From Trichobilharzia regenti (lineage: Eukaryota > Platyhelminthes > Trematoda > Strigeidida > Schistosomatidae): DNA of 64,000 bases. Position numbers and translations under genes: made by a program. The notes beneath the pieces were generated by a model. The model was not told where the DNA came from and made no database searches. It worked only from the letters and a program-made list of their open reading frames with translations. Shown here piece after piece: positions 55,081 to 64,000 of this stretch. Numbering within the stretch: position 1 is the first letter of the stretch; every line of letters begins with the position of its first letter. The stretch spans positions 88,816,984 through 88,880,983 of the forward strand of contig OX235265.1 of assembly GCA_944472135.2 (NCBI GenBank), in the 5' to 3' direction.

Positions 55081-55754
55081 TTCAAATTCACAATATGGAA
55101 TGACCACTAGCGAATGTCATCGACAGGTATTTTTTGCTAACACCTAAATCATTTAACTCAAACCACTCGTAAGAAATACTTCAGAATCTAAGGGAATATT
55201 CCTAACAAAGTGGGATCAAAGCTCCTCCAGTAGCAGTCACTTGTCAAATACCACCCACAGACAGTCCAAGGACAGAATCACTCTGTTTCATCCAAAAAAA
55301 AATTCAGCTGTAAAACAACACACTATCAATATCATCATACAACCAGAAAGAGAAGCATTACAATCAGAGATTAAACAAGAACAAAGAAAACTAATAAGTA
55401 TTAAGTCGACAGATAATATACAAACATGAGATCTGTGGTATATAGCCCAGAAGAAAGGAGGAAAATGAATACAAAGGTAGTTGAGATATCTCGATAAGTA
55501 CCAATACTGTAAATACATCGTTCAATTTTTCTGATACTAAAAGCTGCGCTGAAGATGCTGTCCAGAAGGATGATGAATGCTTCTCAGTTAAATCAACCAC
55601 CTCTTCAGAGAACACAACTAAATGGATATAAATTTCATCGTTCACGTTTCAATATTCATCTAAATCTACCTCAATGCTGTCACATTTAATTGATAGTGGT
55701 CACGTAGTCGAGAAAACGAAAGTCTTCAAAGTAATTCATCGTATCCCACCGAAG
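55081..55754. other. Spacer with a decayed hammerhead-like motif
   Basis: At 55549-55590: CTGCGCTGAAGATGCTGTCC, AGAAGGATGATGAATGCTTC. This is the family HH-C pattern of 36984-37026, but GAAA has become GAAT and stem II is shortened. The rest is unassigned. Confidence 0.45.
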
Positions 55755-56148
55755 CTTTCTTATAGACTTCGTATTCGTCTACTGCACACAGCTGAGGTAA
55801 GCGATAGGTATCCGAACTATTAAACCTAAACTATGCATTCAAAAGAAGTTCGTGCAGCCATTATCCCTCCCGTGGCCTAATAAGACATAACCAACTAAAG
55901 ACTTCTACACCACCCCTTATTTATATTTCCAACCCCTTTCTTATCATCCCTTAATCTTATCACATCTTCATTATAAACGTGTTTCATTTCCTTCCCTTAC
56001 AATCTAACATTACGTAATCGGTTCATTTGTTTTACTAGCCTTTATCGACTACTTCCACCTGAACAATTGCTTGTTTAATCATACTGTTTTTCGTTATTCG
56101 TGTTATCACAGATTGCCTCATTTTTTCATTCTTATTATTGACAAGACC

Positions 56149-56465
56149 AACGGCAACGAAGGACTGTTAGGCGGCCTGCTTAAATCATTGGGCTACCGAA
56201 ATTACTTTCCTCCAAAAGGCTTAATTTCATCTGGATTTATCATTGTTTTAATCGTCCAGTTATATCAAGTGACCTATACACAAACTTGCGCGATGATTTA
56301 ACTTGTTCCCAAGTAAACGCTGTACAATTCTTCAACGAAATGAAGATATACTTCGGATTATTACTTTACATGTCAATCCTGTGCGAAGAAAAAGTACTTT
56401 GGAACTGAATACGCTGAAAATTTTTGTACCGTATACTAGCATACTGTCTTAAATAAAGCTTTACC
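56149..56465 (+). mobile_element. 317-bp LINE-tail-like insertion
   Basis: Inserted where the 33-kb paralogue has only a (TTA)-rich patch. ACC occurs on both sides. Its 3' end (AATACGCTGAAAATTTTTGT ... TTAAATAAAGCTTTACC, then (ATT)n) resembles the 3' end of the LINE at 33667-34895 and the body of SINE S2. Probably a 5'-truncated copy of a related LINE. Confidence 0.6.
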
Positions 56466-56662
56466 ATTATTATTATTATAATTATTATTATTATTATCAT
56501 TACTACTATTATGACTAATTGCACAATTTATATTCACCATCGTATTATCCTTTAGCAAAACACCATGATCGGTTTATATTTGAATTTTATTTGTAAACTC
56601 ATATATGTATTAGAGTTAAGCCTGATGAGATCTAATTGAAAACAATATTGCCCACCTAAATG

Positions 56663-56851
56663 CGTCGGTGGCACAGTGGTTAGGACTCTCGCCGACCACG
56701 CACACAGTCCCGGTTCGAACCCCAGCCGACGCACTCCTGAAATCTATAGTCGGCCTGCGAAATTTGGGCTACCGATATCCACGCTGAAAATTCCATACTT
56801 GTACCAAAAATACAGTGTGGAATCAAGCTGTAATCAAAAATATAAAATAAA
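56663..56851 (+). mobile_element. SINE S2 copy with defined ends (189 bp, TAAATG TSD)
   Basis: TAAATG occurs at 56657-56662 and 56852-56857. The 33-kb paralogue shows the empty site (TTAAATGTGTTGTTCTAAAT). So the element runs from CGTCGGTGGCAC to the final AAATA. A-box GGTGGCACAGTGGTTAGG, B-box CGGTTCGAACCCC, tail TACAGTGTGGAATCAAGCTG then A-rich. Confidence 0.92.
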
Positions 56852-56870
56852 TAAATGTATTGTTCTAAAT

Positions 56871-57314
56871 GTTACTATGGGAATATTTAATATATTTAAA
56901 TATATTATGACTTAAAAGGCTGTCAGATTGGTTTATATACAGCAATTTCCTGAAGTTTGTTCATCGTACATTCTACTACTTAACACTGAAATCGTAAATA
57001 TTGGACACCTTAGGCACATTGTAAAGAGTAATTCCCTTTCTACTTTGAAAAAATAAATAGTGCCACTAGTTTTGGTATTTACTACTTAACTACTTATATT
57101 TAATAAGTACTTTAAATTTTTCACTATAATTTAAAGTAGGGATGCTGCATTTTGATAAACAAAGTGAATATTTATATGTGAAAATATTTGTGAAGTTAAT
57201 TCATTTTATTTCATAGTGATAAATAAATACATATAGCGATATTGATTGATGTAGAGCAAGGATTACTTGTCATTTAGTGCAGAGTTTCTTATACAGTTGC
57301 AAATTTCTGGTAAA
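56871..57314. other. Unassigned AT-rich spacer
   Basis: Nothing recognised. Confidence 0.35.
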
Positions 57315-57324
57315 TAGTGTTCTA

Positions 57325-57423
57325 TAAAGTTATATTTGTAAAATCTCAGCGAAATTGAAATGATTATTTCCGACGTTTCGTTCGGCAATCTGGTCCGAAC
57401 TTCTTTAGGGAAATTGATCGAAA
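57325..57423 (-). mobile_element. 99-bp element containing a hammerhead-like motif (HH-A copy 3)
   Basis: Flanked by TAGTGTTCTA (57315-57324) and TAGCGTTCTA (57424-57433), a 10-bp near-perfect duplication. On the minus strand, 57409-57362: GATCAATTTCC, CTAAAGA (core G changed to A), A, GTTCGG-ACCAGATTG-CCGAAC with a perfect 6-bp stem II, GAAA, C, GTC, GGAAATAATC. GTC is the favoured cleavage triplet. The core mutation probably disables it. Confidence 0.6.
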
Positions 57424-57433
57424 TAGCGTTCTA

Positions 57434-58264
57434 AATGAATTATATTCCTTTCATACGAATAAGTAGTGGTTAGACATGATTGGATTAAGGTTAGAAATAA
57501 ATGCGTCTGCTGGTTATTTATCTGAATAGAAGTAGAAACCAGAAAGCGATTGGGCAAGAAAATATTATACAATTAAGAAACAAGCAAACAAGACAAAAGA
57601 AACGAAACAAAAATACATAATTTTCATTAAGGTCGGTCAGGTCCATTGTGGATACGAATCAAACTTCTTCAAACCCCAGCAGCAATGGCAATTCATATAC
57701 TATAACCTGAATTCCTCACACGGAAAAAGTTTATTCAGTCATTAAATCTACAGTGGATCTGACCTATTCTAGCACCAGCTAGGTAATTTTTGTTTCGTTT
57801 ATTTTGTTTGTTGTTTTTCTAAACTGTATAATATTTTCTTCCGCTACCCCCTTATTACCACTACTGTTAACTTGAAAATTGTTCAGTTTTAATTTTAGTT
57901 GAGCTCTTCTCAACCCCATCAATTAGATTGCATCACTCAACTTGCTTATTTAATTTTATTTTAGTTTCCACCCGATTAACGCTTCCTGCATTACGTAATC
58001 CGTCATCAAAAAGGAAAGAGAAACAGGGTCAAGACAGTAATGGAGACTATTATAATTTAACATAGATGGAATAGGACCATGGAAGAAGGAGTGGATGAAC
58101 AAACAGTTTTATTCTGCATAAAAAAGGTGTGGTATTTCTATTTTGACGACCAAAGTTTCAGCAATACATATTAGCTGGAAACGTCATGATTTTGGCAGGT
58201 TATTTCTTTGTCTTAAATTTCTCCAGATTGATACTACACGTAATGGTTGGAATTGTAAATTACT
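57434..58264. repeat. Spacer containing a repeat recurring at the window end
   Basis: The sequence from CCAGAAAGCGATTGGGCAAG (57539) onward is identical to 63954-64000 for as far as the window reaches. The remainder is unassigned. Confidence 0.5.
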
Positions 58265-58680
58265 CAATTGGTTGAACACTAGTTAGTAACTAGTGTAGTG
58301 TGTCTAGTCCTTTTTTTGGTCCAGACTGAATTCTATTGTCAGTCAAGTTTGCAATGTGGCCACAGCGTGCTACTAGGTGGCTTGCCATCACGGTGCACTG
58401 TGAATAGTTAATATTAGATGGTTGAAGGCGATCGGTAGGAAGCCCAGCCTGACCTAGGCTTCATGCTAGTTGGCACTCACTAGTCAGCAAGGTGTGTCTG
58501 CAGCCCTCAAAGAACTCAACGATAACGACACTGACTGCAACACCGGATGACTTTGGTTCGAATCTTATAAGGGACATGCGTTCTTTCAATGTTGCAGATA
58601 TGCCTTGCTGACGAGTGCTAACTAGCACGAAACCGAGATATCCAAGGCTTCGTGCTGTCTAATATCAGCAATTTCAGTTT
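58265..58680. mobile_element. Composite Sm-alpha-type SINE with opposed hammerhead motifs
   Basis: 58265-58405 (plus) is the SINE head (ACTAGTTAGTAACTAGTGTA...). About 58410-58510 is a 3' half in minus orientation with a damaged hammerhead (minus strand CCTTGCTGACTAGTGAGTGC ... TAGCATGAAGCCTAGGTC). About 58511-58680 is a 3' half in plus orientation with the better motif at 58602-58648. The B-box TGGTTCGAATC is in the plus half. Same family as 17771-18032. Confidence 0.7.
58602..58648 (+). ncRNA. Best hammerhead-like candidate (family HH-B)
   Basis: Stem I GCCTTG (58602-58607) pairs perfectly with CAAGGC (58643-58648). Core CTGACGA 58608-58614. Stem II GTGC/GCAC (58615-58618 with 58625-58628) has loop TAACTA, extendable inward. 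GAAA is at 58629-58632. The candidate cleavage triplet ATC ends at 58642. The weak point is stem III: CCGAGATAT forms at most one pair next to the site, whereas the 17.8-kb relative keeps ACC-TA-GGT. Core, stem I and stem II are complete. Confidence 0.6.
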
Positions 58681-59084
58681 GTTAAAGCTATGCTAGTACT
58701 TTTATGATAAATAACTAAATCACTAAAATGTTAATTTAATCAGGAAACAAGAAACTGTGGATACTTAAATTTTGAATCATGATAGAAGTAGTTTATCTCC
58801 ACAGATTTAAGCAAATAAGCTTCCAAATAATTCCTAGTTGTGGCATCGAGTTGGTGATGTGTAGCTCAACTCTCTATTCATTCTTAACCCCACACTCTTC
58901 TCATGGGAGGAGTGTTTTAAAAATATTCTTCATGAAACACTCTTTAGCGGCTAGACAGTTGTAGATTTCTTAAACTTTATTCATGAGAAGTTAAGTGTGT
59001 GTTCTTACAACATATGCTTCTCCAATGGATACAAGTGCAGCTCTCAAACAAAATAACCGACTTATCATGTGAATTTTGATTGTT
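58681..59084. other. Unassigned spacer
   Basis: Nothing recognised. Confidence 0.35.
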
Positions 59085-60240
59085 ATTATTGTATCCTTTA
59101 ATTCCTAGAGGAACATAGGGCTTCACCCGTGCGTCTCCATTGCCTTCGGTTCTCCACCAACGTTTTCACCCCGCTCCAAGTCTTCCCACATGCTTTCATA
59201 TCCTCTTCACATGACCTCCTCCAAGTCACCCTTGCACAAACGACCAACTCGCCGCCTCCCTTTCGGCCTGGTTCCACTCGAGCAGTGGCTTGTCTAGTGA
59301 TGTCACTTGATGGCTTGTTTACTCAGTGTATGGCCAATCCATCTCCATTTCTTCCTGCCTATTTGTTTCACAATCGGTTCCTGATGGGTTGGTTCGCTCA
59401 TTACCAGAGATCCCTGTTTCTGATCTTTTCCGGCTGGCCATCTGATCTTGATTAGTATTGAGCGAAGACAACTGTTAATGAAGGTTTGTAGATTGCTTGA
59501 GATGCTCTTTATGACGCGATGGCCAAGTCTCTGATCCGTGTAGTAAGTGGCACTGACTTCACATTGGAGTTGAAAATCCGGATCTTATTTTCATTGTCAT
59601 GCTGAGCGCTGTTGACCTTCAAATAGATTTGAGAGTATTGAAAGCTTGTCTTGCTTTTCCGATTCTGGCTTTGATATCCTCGTCAGTTCCGTCGGCCTGT
59701 AGTTGAAACGACGCTTCCTAGGAAGGTGGGTAGAAAGATAAAGGAGGTTGTTTCTTTCAGATTGCTCCCATTTATACTGGCTGATTCTTGTCTGTTGTTG
59801 TAACTGTTGGTGTTGGCCATGAATCTTCATCACTTACCTCTGTTTTCTCTATATTCGCTTGAAGTCCTATCTTCTGTGGATACTTGTTCTGCCAACTTGT
59901 TGCTTTTCACTTGAATGACATCTTCCAGTTTGTTGGAAATCACACATATATCATCGGCGAAGTCCAGATCCTCCAAGTCCTTTTTTGTGTGAGTCCATTT
60001 TATGCCTGTTTCCTCATTGCCCGTTGTTTGTCTCATTATCCAATCTACTGCGATCAGGAAAATCATTGGAGATAGTAGACAGCCTTGCCTTACTTCCGTC
60101 CTCACTTCGAGGATTCCGTAAGTTTCCTGTTGTGGATTACTTGGCATGCAGCCTTGTCGTATGGCTTTCGACAGACTTAAGTAAAATGTAACAGCGGAAT
60201 TCTCCGACTCTTCACAAACTTGTAGTGCATCTTCCAAGTA
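59085..60240 (-). pseudogene. RTE LINE RT C-terminal half; inverted twin of 47975-48985
   Basis: The minus frame 60237-59830 extends further upstream than the twin: YGILEVRTEVRQGCLLSPMI (motif B with RQGCLLSP), FLIAVDWIMRQT and LDFADDICVISNKLED (motif C), then STEDRTSSEYRENR. The following 78-codon frame (59833-59597) is identical in protein to the twin. The shared stop and frameshifts follow, and the 3' end reads CCCTATGTTCCTCTAGGAAT on the minus strand near 59127-59108. Confidence 0.87.
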
Positions 60241-60539
60241 CTGGAATTTTTATAAAACACCAGGGCTAAAAGAAATCGATCGAAATCAATACTAGCTAAC
60301 TTGGCTTTTAGCTGGCCTTCAACTGCTGAATGAGTTTCAGGTTGGCAATCACTACTGGTTTATGTGAGTGATATACAATGACTCACCTCACGCAGTTAGC
60401 AGTATATGATGTCATGCATTTATACTTGCTTTCTTGATTACTCATCAAGAAGATGAAATATATCAAGATCTGAGTAATTTCATTTTCCAAATGAAACTGT
60501 GATGATATTTCATCTGTGACTGTGTTAACTGCGAGGTTG
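60241..60539. other. Spacer with trace of the GATT-type repeat
   Basis: 60330-60470 (TGTGAGTGATATACAATGAC ... ATTTATACTTGCTTTCTTGA) is weakly similar to the 42.6- and 46.1-kb repeats. No coding sequence. Confidence 0.4.
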
Positions 60540-62090
60540 CTTCAGCTCCATATTAATTTGTTTATTAGATATATCACTAAGTGAAGAAACAGTAGTATTT
60601 ACTGGATGACAAGGTTTCGAACAAAATTTATTGTGGTTCGTAATCATATCCGTGATAATCACACGACTTCGAAACTTGAGTTTTATAGTTTTCTTTGTTC
60701 TCTCCTATTTGTCGTAGGAGTAATAGAATTCTCCAGATGTCTGGGTGGACAGATGTAAAGTCATCATTCCTATTACGCATGCCCTCTTTAGTTGATTAGA
60801 TAAATAAAGCTTCCATTATCAAACTTTCCTTCCACCCTGTTACACAGATTTTAAAACTGTCATCTTATCCCATCCATCCTATTCTGTAGGGTTGTGTGTA
60901 ATTGCATGCAGTGAGTGCTATAGCTGAGCTATTCTCTAGATCTCTTATCTTATTCGGGTCAACTAATCTAGATTTCGCTAGGTTTTTATGCTCGGATAGT
61001 CTGACTGCACCTGTTCTTCTACTTTGATCTATGTATTTGACCTGACAATCATTCCAGCAGGGTATTAGATGAACTAAACTGTTTTGTTTTAAAGGCTCCA
61101 CAGAATCTTTCTAACCGACAAAGTTTGTGGGTTTGAATGCAAGGCACTTTTATTCCTGCCTTGTTAAGAATTCTACTTAATGTTTCCGGGGTTTCTTTGC
61201 ATGGAAGTACTACTGACGATTTAGATTCCTTATTGTAGGTGTCGTCATTAATATTATTATTATCACTATCACTACAATTATTATTTATTTTTACATTTCC
61301 TTACATATTTCTTGACTAATTTATCCGGGTAATTATTAAGTTTCAAGGCTTCTCTTATGTGTCTCACTTCTTGTCTTAGATTTTCCCTGGTACTACTTAG
61401 TTTTTGTGCTTTGTCACTTAAACATTTCACCAATCCTATTTTGCACTGATATAGGATGGGATGATCGGAAATCCAAATATCGGTGTGAATGTGTGGGTTT
61501 CCTGTAAACACAAGTGTTTAACTTCCGATCTTCTTTCCTTTTTACGTTGCAATCTAACATTGGCAGTTCCCCTTCCTGACTTTCTGATTCATAAGTGAAT
61601 TGAATTGCCTCTACCCTCAAGTTTATGTGTTCGAAAAATCTATCTACATCTTGGGTTCTAAGTACAGTGAATGTGTCATCTACATACCTCCACCATACTT
61701 TTGGGGTGGCAGTGAACGTTTCAATCGCTATCTTTTCCCACCTATCCATGAATATATCTGCTACAACTGGGGATATTGGTGATATTATGTCAGCTCCCTC
61801 AGTTTGTTTGTATATTTTCCCTTGGAAATTAAATACTGTGTAAGTCAGGCATAGCTGTACTCCCAGCATTATGTCCTCTGGTGGTATTTTCGTCCTAAAT
61901 TCGAGTTCTTGGTCAGAAGAAATGAGTTCGTTTCTGATTTCCTCTATAGCCATATTTATAGGTATACGTGTATATAAACTGAAAATGTCAAAACTAACCA
62001 TTTTTTCTTCATTATCTAATTTTAAATTATCTAATCTATGTTTTATTTCATAAGAATTTGTTAACCTAGATTAGTTCACCCAAATAAGGT
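60540..62090 (-). mobile_element. Penelope-like element with near-complete RT and GIY-YIG, minus strand
   Basis: The minus frame 62001-61414 holds MVSFDIFSLYTRIPINMAIE (motif A region), GADIISPISPVVADIFMDRW (motif B; the usual AMGSP is changed to IISP), VWWRYVDDTFTVLRT (motif C) and MLDCNVKRKEDRKLNTCVYR. After a shift, LVKCLSDKAQKLSSTRENLR continues to 61281. The frame 61101-60865 has SLVHLIPCWNDCQVKYIDQS (GIY-YIG with YIG changed to YID) and ACNYTQPYRIGWMG. The non-coding tail ends near 60540. The motif B and YIG changes plus frameshifts indicate inactivity. Confidence 0.88.
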
Positions 62091-62094
62091 GGGA

Positions 62095-62530
62095 AATGTG
62101 GATAAAAGTTCAGCTATACCACTCACTGCATGCAATTACACACAACCATACAGAATAGGATGTATGGGATAGGATGAGAGTTTTAAAATCTGATGTCACA
62201 GGGTGCAGCGAGGGAGAGATTGATAACAACGGAAGCTTTGTTTATCGAATCAACTCCGAACACGTGTAATAGGAATGATTCAACGCCTGTCCACCCAGAC
62301 ATCTGGAGAATTCTACTACCCCAACGACGACGACAAATAGGAGAGAACAAAGAAAACTATAGAACGAATGTTTCGAAGTTGTGTGATTATGATTGATATG
62401 ATTGTGAACAGTAATAAATTGTGTTCGAAACTTCGTCATCCAGTAAATAATACTGTTTCACTCACTGTTTGATATATCTGATAAACAAATTAATATGAAA
62501 TTGCATACTACCACAGCGCCCAAGTTTTAC
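62095..62530 (+). mobile_element. Inverted copy of the PLE 3' end
   Basis: The plus strand gives ACNYTQPYRIGCMG, then EALFIESTPNTCNRNDS and LPQRRRQIGENKENYRTN, and the 3' UTR TGTTCGAAACTTCGTCATCC. It is the reverse complement, with divergence, of 60540-60910. It lies upstream of and opposite to the PLE at 60540-62090, giving that element inverted terminal repeats. 1-380 is a third copy. Confidence 0.8.
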
Positions 62531-64000
62531 ACATATATAATTTGGTTCAATGTTTCACGTTTTACTTGGTAGACAGTGACTAGTAGTGGAGTCAAGGAGG
62601 CACGTCTTGCCTTATTTAGGACCCATCTGCAAATATATCTGCAAGTCTCAGGTTTCCTTTTCACCAGTAAGCATTCGAACAGGCTGTAACAGGATTTGAT
62701 GCTAGATAACAAGTATCCTCTCAGATAATTTCATACACGTTTTCACTCAAAGAACCTCAACCCTAACTCTGTTTAAATATATATATATATATGTCACTCT
62801 TTCAAGTACACTCTTATATAACTCAATCTTTTTTAACCTAAGTTTCGTCATCAGTAAGTAATGGTTGAGAAAGTTGCAGATTGAGCACATTAAGTTTAGT
62901 GAGGCTGATTAATTTTCACGTAATATCAGCGTATCCACTCCCTTACGAGGTCATTGAAACAAATATATACAAGTAACTCTCTGATTCGAAATTTCATACG
63001 TTGGTTGACAGTCAGATTGCACAATGTACTTGGTACCACCTACACAGTTCACTGAATGGGTCATTTGTCATTATGGATCAGGAATGTGTCTATAAATATA
63101 TACAGAAGAGCACAAGTTAGCTAAAGAAGTCACATCATTCATCATTCTAGAGTTTTCTTTGTGACGTGAATTGTTTGCTAGTATAGTTATAACTTGTTGG
63201 CGTAATAAGAATAATAATATAGAACATATATAAATACCAAGGGGTATACTATAAATGCCATAAGAAAATGTTAGACTGTGCGGTGTAAGCTGTTCTAATC
63301 ACGTGCATTAATTTCTGCATAGAAAATCAATATGGAATGTTGTATTTTGCATTTTTCTGAGATACGGTATTGCATTCGCACGGATCCATATTCTTTAGTC
63401 GATCAACGTCAATACAAGTTACTCGCGTTTCAGTCAAATAACGAAGCTGTATGAATAATTCGTCGAAATTGTTCGTAACTGAAGACTTGACAGAAATGTC
63501 ATAGGGTTCTCAAATCATTCACTATGGATTTTAAATAATTAAAATGAACGATAACTGATAAACTATTAGGGGTTGGAAATTCTTAAATTTACCATCTAAT
63601 GTTACGAATAAGTTGTGGGAAGTGTTGCACAGAAGACAGTTTGTGAGTTGCCTATCTTGTGACACGTGTAGAACTCTTGAATTTTAGCTGGAGTGATTAA
63701 CTTTCAAACAAGGGAGATTATAGTGACGGCTCGCCAACACAGAGAGCCCGATACTCAAATTAAATCTGAATTTTAATGTGAAATTTTAGCACTCTGACAT
63801 ATCTGCATTCCTTTTCACCTAATGAAGAGATTTTCTCCCAACCAGTGATCAGTGATCACTTTAAAGAGCATCAAGCACATTCGGCAGCGTCAATATAAAC
63901 TGTAGGATAAGCGTCATTCCTTGGATGAATTACATGTTAATTATTAGAAATCCAGAAAGCGATTGGGCAAGAAAATATTATACAATTAAGAAACAAGCAA
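62531..64000. other. Unassigned right end; repeat start at 63950
   Basis: A (TA)n tract lies at about 62777-62792. No coding sequence was recognised over nearly 1.4 kb. The last 50 bases repeat 57537-57587 and are cut by the window end. Confidence 0.4.

Larger units (their letters stand above)
55755..56870 (+). mobile_element. PLE 3' end, paralogue of 33076-33666, with two insertions
   Basis: LRIRLLHTAEVSDRYPNY-like C-terminus and AACTATGCATTCAAAAGAAG match the 33-kb copy closely through the UTR to TTGTTCTAAAT at about 56860-56870. It carries a 317-bp insertion (56149-56465) and a SINE S2 (56663-56851), both absent from the 33-kb copy. Confidence 0.8.

Overview
The window looks like nuclear DNA of a blood fluke, probably Schistosoma or a close schistosomatid. 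The grounds are AT-rich sequence with (TTA)n and (TA)n tracts, short-intron gene structure, abundant Penelope-like elements (PLEs), RTE- and CR1/Jockey-type non-LTR retrotransposons, a CsRn1/Boudicca-like Gypsy fragment, and tRNA-derived SINEs with hammerhead-ribozyme motifs (the Sm-alpha type described from schistosomes). The species cannot be named from the sequence alone.

Only one ordinary host gene is well supported: a seven-exon gene at 8961-10500 (+) for a short TPR protein of the RMDN (regulator of microtubule dynamics, FAM82) family. A second candidate is one isolated internal exon at 45385-45598 (+), of unknown gene. Nearly everything else with a recognisable origin is transposon-derived.

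Layout. 1-8.4 kb: PLE, RTE and other LINE fragments, with a solo LTR and a SINE nested in a LINE. 8.9-10.7 kb: the RMDN-like gene, with a SINE palindrome in intron 3. 10.9-17.6 kb: RTE and PLE relics. 17.6-29 kb: two large CR1/Jockey-type elements on opposite strands. The plus-strand copy has an unbroken 952-codon EN-RT frame; the minus-strand copy is close kin. Between them lies a 1.08-kb structure with 365-bp inverted arms. 29-45 kb: an RTE copy with a 36-bp target duplication, several PLE 3' ends and SINEs. 45-64 kb: long-range inverted repeat pairs, a Gypsy integrase fragment, a PLE flanked by inverted copies of its own 3' end, and ribozyme-bearing SINE-like pieces.

The most interesting theme is the density of hammerhead-like motifs, in at least four sequence families, together with recurrent head-to-head inverted termini of PLEs and SINEs. 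Insertion histories can be read directly from filled/empty site pairs and target-site duplications inside the window. Two SINE families carry 3' tails resembling those of two different LINEs in the same window, which suggests their mobilising partners. All family calls come from recognising motifs by eye; no database search was run.
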